Assembly: GCA_033439795.1 (NCBI GenBank)
Contig: JAUTDP010000007.1
Location: forward strand, 2,418,001-2,482,000
DNA length: 64,000 bases
DNA from: Sordaria brevicollis
Lineage: Eukaryota; Ascomycota; Sordariomycetes; Sordariales; Sordariaceae
Reading direction: 5' to 3'
Under the pieces are notes generated by a model. That model was not told the DNA's origin. It saw nothing but the letters and a program-made list of their open reading frames with translations, and made no database searches. Position 1 is the stretch's first letter. Each line of letters begins with the position of its first letter. This document shows positions 21,243-33,102 of this stretch, piece by piece. Made by a program: the position numbers and the translations under genes.

Positions 21243-22751
21243 ATGGAGGCCAATATGGAAGAGTTCAACCAGGATATTATCCAGTAAGGCCTTCCAATCC
21301 ATTTTTTTTTCATGCAGCAAGTGCTACGTTCTCCAAGTCCTTATTTCTTCTTTCTTTACGATAGCCCTCTCAAGGAGACTATTTTCTCGTTTCCATCAAA
21401 TTCCCTTCATTCACTAGGCAAAAACTATGCTGGGACAAAATACAGTTAACTGACTTGTTCCCCTCTTGAGAAAGTCCGCTCAAGCTCTTTGATATCGCGA
21501 AGAGTGAAAAGAGATTTCTTTACACTTTGGCCCCCATGGTGAGGTATGGCAAGGCAAGTAGCCTCCTCCTCCGCCTAATTAAATCTGTTATGATAACCAC
21601 CAAAACACTTCTAACTGGATGGAACAGCTTGCCTTCCGTCAAACAGTACACGACTATGGCACAGATCTTTGCTGGACGCCTATGATCCTGGCCAAGGAGT
21701 TCAACAGGAACAAATTTGCCAGAGACAGCGACCTCACCATCTCCACGAAAGGCCCACAGCCCCCAACAGTGGTGCAGTTCGGCGCCAATGTTCCTCAAGA
21801 GTTAGCTCGGGCATCTTCCCTGGTGGTTCCTTATGCCGGCGGCGTGGACCTGAACTGCGGATGCCCTCAGTCGTGGGCATGCGCCGAGACTCTGGGTGCC
21901 GCGCTGATGGAAAAGCGAGAACTGGTGCGGGACATGATCGTTGAGACTCGGGAGTATCTGAGACGAGATGGATGGGGTGTGGGCAAGGAGAAGGATGTGG
22001 GCAACCCCAAGGGAAGGAGTGTCAGTGTCAAGATCCGCGTTCACAAGGATTTGAGGTGAGTGTCTGTGACTATGAATTTTCTTACGAGGCCTCGGTGATT
22101 ATTGACCCCCATCACAGAAAAACAATGGACTTCATTACCACCGTCCTCGGCCCCGAGCAAGACCGGCACATTGACTGGCTCACCATCCACCCTCGCACGC
22201 GCCAAACCCCCTCCAGCACACCCATCTCCGTCGAAGCCCTCGAGATCCTCACCACCACCTTCGGCGACAAGGTCCCCATCCTCCTATCCGGCGACGTCTT
22301 CACTCTCAACTCTCTGCCATTCACCTCCCCACTCCTCGACGCAGCCAACCTCCCCACTTTCACATGCAAGTCCATCTCCACGGACAACATCCTGAAGCAA
22401 AAACAGCCTAACCCGCTCCTCAACATCCCCAAACTCGCCGGGCTCATGTCCGCCCGCGCCATCCTCGCCAACCCGGCTCTCTATGCCGGGTACGACGCCT
22501 GCCCGTGGGAGGCCGTCGAGACGTTCATGAGCCACCTGGCACGGGCGCCGCTGCCGTTCAAGCTTGTGCAGCACCACGTCAGCGAGATGTGTGCGCCGGG
22601 CATGGGGCCGAACAAGAACGCGCTGCTGAGTAAGGCGGAGCGGAATGCCATGTTGAGCTGCACGAACATGGTGGACCTGGTGGACTTTTTGGATGAGAAG
22701 GCGAGGGAGAAGGGGTATGGAGATGAGTTTGGGTTGAGGAGGATAGTTTGA
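21243..22751 (+). CDS. dus4: tRNA-dihydrouridine synthase, Dus4 type
   Basis: Four exons: 21243-21283, 21475-21553, 21628-22055 and 22118-22751, giving 393 residues. Conserved Dus blocks: RFLYTLAPMVRYGKLAFR (FMN site), DLCWTPMILAKEF, VVQFGANVPQELARAS, GGVDLNCGCPQSWA (catalytic Cys in the NCGCP motif), VKIRVHKDL and WLTIHPRTRQ. The enzyme reduces uridine 20a/20b in the tRNA D-loop using FMN and NAD(P)H. Dus4 is favoured over Dus1-3 by the LAPMVRYxKLAFR start, the length, and the absence of zinc-finger or dsRNA-binding extensions. Intron 2 uses a GC donor (AAG/GCAAGT), required to rejoin RYGK to LAFR. The intron 1 acceptor is an AAAG site, chosen by phase. The first exon lies only 173 bp from the transposon's right TA. 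Confidence 0.88.
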
Positions 22752-23289
22752 GTATGTGATGCTAAGACACAGTCTATGTGGATGTTGGCTAGAGAGTATG
22801 TAAAGAATGGCGGTATTGGCTGAAACAACGTACCGACAAACGTTGTGTCACAGCAGTTGTGTGGAATTTTTGGTAAAAAGCTTCGATTTTTGTATGGTAG
22901 GTTCAGGCATAGCCCCTATAGCTGCTTTTGTAGCCTCCAGTCAAGGTGTTGAGCTAAGGCCTACCTACCTACCTCTTTATGTCTTGTTTATTGTACAAGA
23001 TATTATACAAAATTAACATAGCCTTCTTATATGTCGCCGCGGTGACTGTTTTCATTGATTGGATCACCCACGAATCCCCGAGGAACTATCTTCATGTTAA
23101 ACCCCGTGCATTTTGCATGCTTCACGCATCGATTCATCCCATGTTAATTTCAAGAGCGCCGCCTTCTGTAATGACCCCCACCGCTGACGCCTGAAGCCGC
23201 CGACTACCCTATAAGCCAATGTAACAAAACCGAGCTCGGGAAAACAAGCTCTGCGAGAGCCGGTAGAGATCCGACCCTCAACTCTACTT
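22752..23289. other. Convergent 3' region between dus4 and the cyclin gene
   Basis: 538 bp between two convergent stop codons. It has a run of CTACCTACCTACC near 22960 and no coding or RNA-gene evidence. Confidence 0.5.
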
Positions 23290-25033
23290 TCAGTTGATTT
23301 CCCCTTCATCCTCATCGCTCCCAACGGTCCGGGCTCGCTTTCTATCCGGTTCGTTTTCCGCCGCCGGATCGGACACGGAGTTTTTGCGCTTCGTCCCGGA
23401 AGGCGACCGTAGGCCACTGTCGTCCGGCCTTCCGTCATGTATCGCCAAGTTGTTGGCAGCTTCTTTCAGCGACGCATCGGAGTCTCCTCTGTCCGACTGA
23501 GTGGACACCTCCGGCGCTTGCTCTGTCCTTGCATCGAGACCAGAAGTAGCGCTGTCCGGTTCATTCTTGATGGCGCGTGACGAGTCCTTTGTCGTTGAAC
23601 CGTTCTGAGCCTCCGAAGCAGATGTTCCTTCTTCCCGCTTGATATTCTGTGACTGCGACGTTTCTTCATCTTCCTCCATGGTGCCGTTGCTGTCGCCATT
23701 AGCGCGATCACGGTCACTGAAGCTTCTAGGACTCTGCGTACCGCGATCCGTGTCCATAGGAGTACCGTCACCCTCTTGCTGACTAGACGCCGTCCCATGT
23801 CTACGCCTCGTACTTTCGAGGTTGAACGTGGGAGATGGAGACATCCTGTTGTCCTGTTTCCTCAACGGGTTCTCCTTGTAGAACTCGGTAATGACATCCA
23901 TAGCCATGCATATTTTGCCCTCATCTCCCTTGAGGTGTTTCCACCACGCCTCCCCATCAACGTCGTCCACCTTCTCCTTAAGAATGGAAGCGGCAAAAAA
24001 GATGGCACTAACGGCGATGTCGCGCGCAGTCAGCAACAAGGGCAAGACTGTGAGGCAGAGGTCGTTGCAATAGGTCCACGCGGCGTTGCGGAAGGCCTTA
24101 TTGCGAACCAAGTGCTGCTTTTGCTTGGTAACATCCTGTTGCTGTTGGCTGCTTTCTTGTTGCTGGGGAGGGATGTCCTGCTCCAGCATGTTAAGAAACT
24201 CGTATAGTGGGTGGTACGGAATTCCCACCATGAGATCAAATGTCAACTGTTCCAGCATCACCTCCTCGTAATTGAGAATACTGTCACGCCATCGCCAGTA
24301 CTCCTTGCTTTGTTCGTCGATGATTAGCTTCGTGTTCTTTTGGGCAACTTTTGCGACCGCGATGATCAAGTCTTTCGTTTTTCGACAATTTTCTTCGGTT
24401 TTGTTTGCAAGGAAGAGCGCTGTGGCAGCAATGTTCTGCGTATTCAAGTTGAGTTAGTCCATGTCCGCGTATCGGCAAAACTCAAGTACCTGTTCATGGA
24501 CTGCTTGATACAAGCCGGGCGCCAGGGAACATGCAGACGAATGAAGGACATACGTAATGATGGATGCCGCCCTTCTCTTCCACCATGCTTCTCCGCATGT
24601 AAAAGCGATGGAAGAATACACCGGCAACCCATAGTGTTATTTGCGGAAGGTCCAGCATTATTCCAGCCTGAAAGATGAAGTTGACGCCCTTGGCCCTTCT
24701 AAGTCGCTCCTCTGACAATGAAAGTCCATCTATAATGCTGGGCGTGCTCGCAACTTCGTCGGGCGTAAAGTACCATTGGTCGGGACGCGCAACGGGTAAT
24801 TTTTGGGGGCTCGACGGCGGACGTGCTGGTGCCGGTGATGCTACGCCCTTAGCCGAGAGCGATCGAGGAGGTGACGTCCTGGTCGAGTGCGAAGGTGGCG
24901 ATGGCACAGCAGGGGGCACATCGCGTCTTCTCGTCGGTGACTTAGACAAACGATTGTCGACGGGCGGCGGAGGCTTTGCGGGAAGCCCCAGCGATGGCGG
25001 CTGGTAGCCTTCGCGCGGAGGACGATATGACAT
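23290..25033 (-). CDS. Cyclin K/Pch1-like transcriptional cyclin
   Basis: Two exons, 25033-24554 and 24435-23290, giving 541 residues. The N-terminus (1-85) is Pro/Ser-rich and disordered. The cyclin box spans about 85-290: PDQWYFTPDEVASTPSIIDG, LPQITLWVAGVFFHRFYMRR and the junction-restored GGIHHYNIAATALFLANKTEE, then FDLMVGIPYHPLYEFL. The intron has a GACTAAC branch point and a CGCAG acceptor. The C-terminal 240 residues are charged and disordered, with possible NLS (TRRRHG, GTKRKNS, PDRKRARTVG). Cyclins of this K/T/C group pair with CDK9/CDK12-type kinases that phosphorylate the RNA polymerase II C-terminal domain in the nucleus. FHRFYMRRSM is typical of Pch1/cyclin K. A Ctk2 assignment cannot be ruled out. 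Confidence 0.84.
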
Positions 25034-25380
25034 GATGCTATGCGGTGGTCAACGTGCGTTCTGGCTGGTTCCCAATTATAAGCGAATCCTCCCCGTGTCG
25101 CCCTTCAGATAGCTCTGGCCGAGGTGTTGCGCATGGGGATTTGAGCTGCCCGGACGTTTGGGGTTGAGTGGATGGTGACTGGTGTCTCTGGCCTTGAGTG
25201 CCGATGGAAGAAAAGGCGATTCGAATTTCAGAAAATTAAACACAGAAGAAGTCAAAAAGTTCGAAACCAACCCGACTCTCAAAGTTCCGATTGCGATGGC
25301 GTCGGTTGCCATTGTTTTATCGCCCTTTATCAGAAAGCCAAGCTTCGCACGATAGACCGTGCGTCACCATTTCCAAGGGT
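25034..25380. other. Upstream region of the cyclin gene up to the LTR element
   Basis: 347 bp between the cyclin start codon and the GAAAG duplication of the retrotransposon. It is the probable cyclin promoter and leader. Composition is ordinary right up to the LTR edge. Confidence 0.5.
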
Positions 25381-25385
25381 GAAAG

Positions 25386-25573
25386 TGTCAGATTGCACAG
25401 CAAAGTGGATATCGTAATTGAGGGTTAAAATCGATGTGTATATTCAGAAGAGTTCTATAGAACCCGAATTGGGGGTGCCCAGACTATTAGGAAGGTCTAC
25501 AGCCAAAATCTAGTAGCTGGGGCGCCTTACGTAAACCTATTTCTATTAATCGAATCTACCCTCTAATCTAATA
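25386..25573 (-). repeat. Left LTR (3' LTR in element orientation)
   Basis: 188 bp, aligned base for base with 30817-31004. It differs by many C/T and G/A changes. It is preceded by GAAAG. Confidence 0.9.
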
Positions 25574-28500
25574 CACCTCCCCAAATACAATCTATTTCCT
25601 AAAATAGACAAATCTAAAACTATTCACACAAAACTAATTACTCCTCCTCATCTATCTCCTTAATCCTTAGGTATTCTACCCGCTAATAACCTTCTTTATT
25701 TCGTATAAAATCTATCCCTATTAACTTCTTAAACTCCTAGTGTTTTTCTACGGTTAATACCTTAATTATACCGTCTGCGGGCATTTTTGAAATTTCGAAA
25801 TACTATACCTTAATTATCCCTACTTATACTTCTTACTTCAATTAGTATTAGTAAATATCGATATAGCGGAGTTTAATTACTAGTTTTAATGCCTCTACGT
25901 CTAAAATTCTAAGTATTTAGATATTATTATATTCGAAAATTAGGGTAGGGTTAAAGAATTTTAATATAAGACCTTTAAATAATCTTATAATATATAATAC
26001 TTCCTTAGCGACGTTAGAGAAGGCTACGAATTCTACTTCGATTATAAAAATAATTACTATTAACTATTTGGAAACTCCCTAATAAATAAATCTACTATAT
26101 AGTTTTACTATAAATTTTTAGGAATTTTTACGGTCGATAAAGTTATCGGTAAAGGAAGCGTTAAAAATAAATTAAAACTTAATATTTCCTCTATAATATA
26201 AAGTTAGGTCTACAATAGTAAAGAAGTAATATAGCACCTTATCTACGGCCTTATAATACTCTAATCTTAGGTTATAACTATATTTAACAAATCGATTAGC
26301 CGCAAAAGCAATATCTAGTCTAATGATAACGGTTACGTAGAGTATAGACCCGATTTTAATTTAATATCGATAGATAGATTAACTAATAGCCTTGCAATTA
26401 TAGGGTATTAGTTCGATATTACTCATTAGGATCTAGGTAATACGTTTATCGTCGGCGAGCTTATAGATTTTTTAAAGGTATAACTATTAGGATAACCAAA
26501 TTTTATAAGCCTTGCAATCGCGGATTACCTTAATGCCTAGGAACTATTACAACTCCTCTCCTCCAATTAAATTATACCGGGACTACAGAGTCTTTATATA
26601 CTACCGGGCAATTTCCTCCTTAGTAGGGTAATAATAGAAAATAATATCATTAACGTAATAGAAGACCAAAATACCGTCGTTAACTAGAATATAAGAATCT
26701 TTAAGGATTGCATAGAACCCTAGGGCCTTAAATATCCCTATAAACTTTCGTTACTATAATAATAGGGAATAACGAAGACTATATAGTACTTTAAGGATTT
26801 TAAACACTTTCCCCTAAATATAATAACTTAATAATATACGTATATAGATTTCTTCGTCTATTACTACGTTTACGAAGGCGTTAATTACGTCCTATTAAAT
26901 AAATTTAAAATTAAAGCGTGCGGTTATAGCTATAAAAGTACGGAAGGATCTTCCTACTAAAGTAGAAGTATAAGTTTCCTACCCTATAATCCTTGCTTAT
27001 TAATCTCTACGTACAATTAAACGAGCCTTGACCTTATTAAAGTAGCTATTCTTAAAATACTTATAAATATATACCTATATATAATTAAAAATTTACTTAC
27101 CCTTAACTTTAAGCTCGTCGCAGTCTATTTCCACCCAAGTTTTTATTTATTTATAGCTTTCGAAATAAATTCGCTTAACTTATTTAAAAAGGTCGCTTAA
27201 AGGATATTTATCGAAATCTTTATAATTGCGAAATATTAGCGGCAATTAGTAACGGTAAAGGCTCTAAAATTTATTAATAGCGACTAAGGATTCGATCGTA
27301 TCTTTAATAATTACCTTTTCTTTACGTATAGAGCGTTACAATTCTATTTTAATAATTTTCTTCCCATATATTATAGCTACAAGCTAATAAAAACGTCCGG
27401 CGTTAAATATTACCTTCTAGGGTTCGAAACCTTTTAATAATTCCTTTTTAACGTATTTAGTACAATTTATAGCGAATACCCTTATAAGAAAGGAAATTGG
27501 TAATAATATATCTAATAGTATTAAATAATCGTAATTAATAAGGTAATTAATAACTATTCGATCCTCCTTTAGGTTTATAACTTTATTAAGGGGGTTTAAA
27601 AACGGTACGCCAATCTCTACTTCCCTAATAATTACTTCTTCGGCTTATACCTCCCTAATACCTATTACCTCCCCTTTTTAAACCGGGTTGAAAAAAAGAG
27701 AATTTGGAAGGTTATAAGTATTCGTATTTTTTATATCGGTACGGCTAATTATAAAATCGAAGGGAGATTAATTATTTAGTAGCTATTTTTTAGCGGTATA
27801 CTTCTTTAATAAAGCGGTAAACTCTTCTAAAGTAAATTTTAGGGATTCGGTTTCCTTTTTTACCTTATTAATAAAGAGGGTACGTTTATTAAAAATAACG
27901 TCGCGGGTATTAATAACTTCGTTAATAATAAAATTCCAAATTCGATAAATGGCCATAAAAATATAACCGATTAAATATCCAATCTACACTTTGGGGTTTA
28001 TTTTTTAAAGCCTGTCTTACTTATTCTTAGCGGTAGTAATTATTGCGAATACTTTATAGCTATAAATTCGAAGGTAGGAGATATTAGGTTTACGGGGGGT
28101 GACTTCGTCGTTATTATTATTAATTTTCCTAGTAATAGCTATGTAGAATCTTTTATAAGGAGATTTCTAATCGTAAAAGTATTTAGGGGACCGATTATTG
28201 AAATATATTACTATAAAGACGATTTCCGGCTAGAAATCCTTAAGAAAACGAATACTTAGACTTATAGCGCGCGCTTTATCCTTAATTACGCCTTCTAAAC
28301 GCTTTGTACCTCCGTTCTATACCTAAATATACAGGGCAAAAAACTCTACAACTATATTGTATTACGCTAATAAGTTTAGGAGTAGTTATAATTTCGTAAT
28401 TTCGTTATTACATTTTAACACTCGTACTATAACGTCGAATCGTATTTTAAAGAATATAAAGAAATCGTTTAAGCAAGCTACGATTATAATGGCGAATTAG

Positions 28501-30816
28501 TCGTAGAAGAAATATTCCCAAATATACCTAGTAAATTTATAAGTAATAAATATAGTATTAATATAGCTTCGATAGCTTTCCTTATAATCGAAAAAATTTA
28601 TAGCGAAACGTTCTTTAACCTTATACCCTTTATCTCTAAATTTTTACTTAATTTACTACTTAATCTTTACTTAAGTATAGGTATTATATTACTCGGTCTT
28701 AGGGTTTTCTTCGTCCTCCTCCTTCTTATTCTTAAATAGGACTTTGGCTCTTAGTACATTATAGAGGTAGGATAGTACCTAAAGATTAGGGTACCCTAAT
28801 TTAAAATACTAGGTAAGAGGGTCTTTACAATAGTATTTGTAATTTGTATAGGAATTAATTATATTCCTACGGGTATAGAAATTCGTTCGAATAAATAAAT
28901 AAAGAAGCTCTTTAAATAAAATTTAGCGGTAACGGGTCTTAAAATAATAAAAGAATAATTGGTCTATATTACGAAGGCAATTATTAGGTGGTTTATAATC
29001 CTAGAAGAAATTTTACTTACGTAATAAATATAAGGAAATAAAGTTAACTATAAAATTAGGGTAGAAAGCTATATCGTAGAGACGTAACTTCTTAGGCCCA
29101 TTCTCTCTATTAATAATAAAATCAACCTCCCTATAACCTTAAATTACAATACGTAAGTCTCTAGCCTATAAATCGTCGCTATAGGGTACGTAACAGAAAT
29201 TAAAAAAACGCATAATTTCGTTAAATACGTATAAAGAGCTGCTAAAATTAAAAAGAACGTAATTTTTGAGCGGGTAAATATTAAAGCTTCCTTCTCCCAT
29301 TTAGAATATTACCTATACTATAACGGTTCTATAGACCTAAATAAGGATAGGAATAAGGTTTATAGTAATATTTTTACTAAAGAATTAATTACTTTAAAAT
29401 TAATTATTAATATTAAGGATAGGATTTATTAATTATTTAATTATTTCCTTTCTTTAAATTTCGACCTCCTTTTTAAGCTCTAAATCGTTATTAAAGTTCT
29501 TAATTACCCGAATTTATACCTTAGGGTTAGGCTTTTAGCGAGGGTTTAAAGCCCTATTAAGAAAGAAATACTAATAGTATTTAGTAATATACGTACCCTC
29601 TTCGTAAACTTTGCAACGAAATAACGATAATAAGCTTCTATTCTATTTAAAATCTTTAATTTACGTTGCGTACTTCCTTTTACACTAATTACGTTAAGGT
29701 TTACTAAATTAAACGTCCTTTACTTTAATATTAATATCCTTTAACTTATTAAAGGTATCGCTTCCAACTTTAAAGGACGCCCCGCGAATACCTCTACAGT
29801 TAGATTTAGCCTATATAATTACAAGTACCTTATCGTTAAAGCCTTTAATACGGAAATCCCTAAATAGAATACGGAAATCGAGAATATTATTAATAATTTA
29901 TAAGCGGTATTAGCGCGAAGCGCCGGAGGCCTAGCCCAGTCGAATAGGGCGTAAATATTCGATAAAGTTATAAAACTAAACAGTAATTAATAAAGACTTA
30001 GGGACCGCGTAGAATTGGGTTTTAATTATAATAATCTCCCAACCATCAATCTACTTAACTATTCTTATTTTAGGCTCTATTATAAAGGGTTTATTAATAT
30101 AATCGCAGTAAGCCTTACGGGCATTAATAAGGGCTTATTCGGGACGGTATTATAGCCCCTTAATTAAAGTAGAATACTACTAAGGGAAATTTTCGTCATT
30201 CCGGAGGTAGTTAGACTTATAATCCTAGCAAATAATCTCACATATCTATTTAATAAATATAATACGGTACTTCGAAAAGGTTTCGTATTTCTTAGACCAA
30301 TAGTTAAACATATTAACGTCGTAGTTATACTCCTATAGCCCCGTAATAGTAAGGTCGGTAAATTTAGCGGTAGCGTCGTTAATCTATTCCTTTAAGGATT
30401 TTTCGGTGAGCTCTACGCCTATAGGGATGTCGTCGGCGTTGTAAAGAAGGACTAGCATAGTAAAGGTACTATTTTCAAAGTCGTTAAAGGCTTCCTTAGC
30501 TTTTTCGATATAATAGCGGGCGGACGATTTAATAGCGTAATTTATAATAACTAGCTCTATAAGCTTAAAGGGAGTTGGCTATACCCCTAGTATATAATTA
30601 ATGAAGTCTAGGACCTTGGCGTAGGCTATAAATTCGTCGCTCTATTCTTTGAATTTGTTTATAGAGTTTAAATAAACCTACTTAGCAACGATTTCCTTAT
30701 CGATTAATTGGGATATAGTTGATAACGTAATAGGTTACGGTAATAATAGTAATAATAGTTGTAATTAGTGCAATTAAAGTTTTCGTAGCGTAGAGATCGC
30801 AAATTAGATTGTTAAT
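25574..30816 (-). pseudogene. Degenerate gag-pol interior of the copia element
   Basis: About 5.2 kb with no open frame, dominated by A/T. On the minus strand around 26600-26690 a stretch translates as ILVNDGILVFYYVNDIIFYY, matching the copia reverse-transcriptase active-site region (normally YVDD) with a G-to-A type change. Other domains could not be placed confidently. The reading order would put gag near 30.7 kb and RNase H near 25.7 kb. Confidence 0.8.
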
Positions 30817-31004
30817 TGTTAGATTGCATAGCAAAGTGGATATCGTAATTGAGGGTTAAAATCGATGTATATATTTAGAAGAGTTCTATAGAACCCGAGT
30901 TAGGGGTGCCCAGACTATTAGGAAGGTCTGCAGCCAGAATCTGGTGGCTGGGGCGCCTTACGTAAGCCTGTTTCTACTAGTCGAATCTACCCTCTAATCT
31001 GACA
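30817..31004 (-). repeat. Right LTR (5' LTR in element orientation)
   Basis: 188-bp partner of 25386-25573, followed by GAAAG at 31005-31009. Its right half looks less mutated than the left copy (for example GTCTGCAGCCAGAATCTGG is kept). Confidence 0.9.
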
Positions 31005-31009
31005 GAAAG

Positions 31010-31381
31010 CGCCGCCAGCCACTGCAACGCGGGCAGGTGTCCCGCCAGCCTGTCCGCGTCACCGCAGAACAAGTGCAAAGAAAAGTGACGGAAGGAAGGA
31101 ACGATCTCAGCAGGTCCACTTCCACGGTCAGGTGACCCCCCTATTCCTAGCACGTCAGTGAAGTGCCCCGATGAAGCAGCTCAAGTCATGGACTAAACCT
31201 GCCCTTGTTATGGCTATCACGTAGCGGTGGTGTATCTACAGAATTTACACAGCTTCTATACAGTTTGCTTGCTGGAAATATTTCTCTTGTGGCGGTTAGA
31301 AAAGCCCTGATGCCAAACGGCCTCCCATATATGGCGGCTCCAGCAGCATTTACAGGACTTCAGCATTTTTCCCCCGTCCGC
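31010..31381. other. Flank between the LTR element and prp4 3' end
   Basis: 372 bp of normal composition, likely carrying the prp4 3' UTR. The shift from AT-rich to ordinary sequence is sharp at the right LTR. Confidence 0.5.
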
Positions 31382-33102
31382 TCAGGATTCATACAAGCCC
31401 TTCGAGTCATTTCTTCCCCAAAGCTTGACGGTACGATCATGGCCACCGCTTACAATCCACTTGCCGTCCCGGCTAACGTCAACGCTAGCAACGGGCCCTG
31501 TGTGTCCGCTGAGAGATTGAACCAAAGCCCAATCATCAGCCGAAAATATGTTCACTTTGTGATCAAAGCCTGCCGACACCATGAAGGTGCCGGATTTCTT
31601 GGGAATCTGTGCCCCCTTTTCGTCCTCGCCTGGAGGTACTCCTTCCAAGGGGTCATCCAATCCCTTGAACCACCGCACGTCGGCCACTGCACTTGTGTGG
31701 GCACCAATGCCTCCAATTCTTTCCACTTTTCTAACATCCCAGCACTTGATCCAGCCATCAGCAGATGCTGTGAGAACCCTGTACCCGTCCGAACCCCAGT
31801 CCAAGCCATAGATAGGCTTGATATGGCCGTCCTGGTGTCCGTCTAGGATCATGGCAGTCCGTCCTGTCCGCAAATCCCAGATTCTACCAATGCTGTCCAA
31901 CCCTGCGCTCGCAAGTAGTGACCCGTCAGTGTTGTAGCTGACGGCGTAGACACCGCGGGAGTGACCTTCTTGGAGAAGGAGTTCGGTACCGGTCTCGACG
32001 TCCCACATCCTCCACGAGGTGTCTTCTGAAGCAGAAGCCAGGTACTTGCCCGACGGATGGAACTCTACACGACATACTCGTTGCGAGTGCCCTGAGAGAG
32101 TTCTTAAGGGTGTATCCTGATTCAGGGACCAGAGATGGACCTGGCCTTCCGCTCCTCCAGAAGCGAGATTGACTGTATCGGGTGAAACATTGCGCTCGGG
32201 CAACGTAGCTCCAGGCATCCAGCATAGACCACTCACTTTGTTGGTGTGGCCCCTTAGAGTCTTCTTGGGTTCAAGAGTCGGAATCTCAATGAGTTTGACC
32301 TGTCCACCCCAGTTGCCAGTCGCGACCATGTTTCCATCGGGGGAAATCCTCGTCATGCTGATGTGTCGCTCTCCTGCCGTTTGACTGCCCTGCAACTCAA
32401 ATCCCTGAAGCTTCTCCTTGATCTCTTTCCGGTGTTTGACATGTGTTCGCAGCGGGATGGTGGATTCCTTCTTCTGAAACTCGATGCGCTTCTTCGCTCG
32501 CGGGATTGAGTATTGAGCGATGTCGATGCGTGCCTGAAGCAGCTCCGGGGTACCAGTAGTGTAAAATTCTTCCTCTTGGTCGCCGGCTTCGTCCTCGTCG
32601 TTGTCGGCGTCCTGCATCTCAACATCGACACTTTCCTGGCCTCCCTTCTCGGCTTGTTGTGTCATGAGTTCTCGTAGTCTGTCGCGTCTGTCTGCCGGAC
32701 CCTCGCCGAATAGTGTGACAGGTTCGCCCATCTCTCGCAGTTTAGCTCGTACACGGCCATCGTCGGTGGGAACAGCAATCGACGCTGCCAGTCGTTTTCG
32801 TTCGAACTGTGAAAGAAGTACGGATGCCTTCTCTGGGGCAATACCAGCCCCGGCACCGGGGATATCATAGTCGCGATCGAGGGCTAGAAGGCGAATTAGT
32901 TGTAGGCCAGGACGTCGAGCGTTTTCAAAACTTACGAATGGAGTCGAGATCAATGCCTCCGCGATCCTGCTTCAGGGGGGGTCAGTCCGGGCTCTGTTTT
33001 CAAAGTTGAGCAGGTGCCTTCAAAGTTGCGAGGGACGCAAAAATATGGATGTCTTACCTCAGGCTCGGCCTCCTCCACGTAGGCTCTACGCGCCGGATGC
33101 AT
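31382..33102 (-). CDS. prp4: U4/U6 snRNP protein Prp4 (WD40)
   Basis: Three exons: 33102-33058, 32966-32936 and 32883-31382, giving 525 residues. The start [15 protein letters not shown] joins to [20 protein letters not shown]. Residues about 60-100 are the PRP4/SFM motif ([36 protein letters not shown]). From about 200 to the end lie seven WD40 repeats, with clear units such as [37 protein letters not shown] and [15 protein letters not shown]. Prp4 binds Prp3 in the U4/U6 particle of the spliceosome. SFM motif plus WD propeller is diagnostic. The gene's 3' end lies only 0.38 kb from the retrotransposon. No damage from RIP spreading was seen. Confidence 0.93.

Larger units (their letters stand above)
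25386..31004 (-). mobile_element. RIP-mutated Ty1/copia LTR retrotransposon
   Basis: 5619-bp element with 188-bp direct repeats at both ends and an exact 5-bp target duplication GAAAG at 25381-25385 and 31005-31009. The repeats start TGTCAGATT/TGTTAGATT and end AATCTGACA/AATCTAATA, giving the expected short inverted ends. On the minus strand a purine run (GGGGAGGTG) abuts the left LTR, the position of a polypurine tract, so the element reads right to left. A minus-strand reverse-transcriptase core remains (FYYVNDIIF at 26646-26660 and around) but D has become N in the YVDD box. The interior is extremely AT-rich with no long ORF. All LTR differences I saw are transitions, as expected from RIP. 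It is dead as a coding element. Confidence 0.9.

Noticed and set aside
25574..30816. AT-rich block read as a centromere or replication origin
   Set aside because: Flanking LTRs, target duplication and the reverse-transcriptase remnant explain it as a RIP-mutated retrotransposon.
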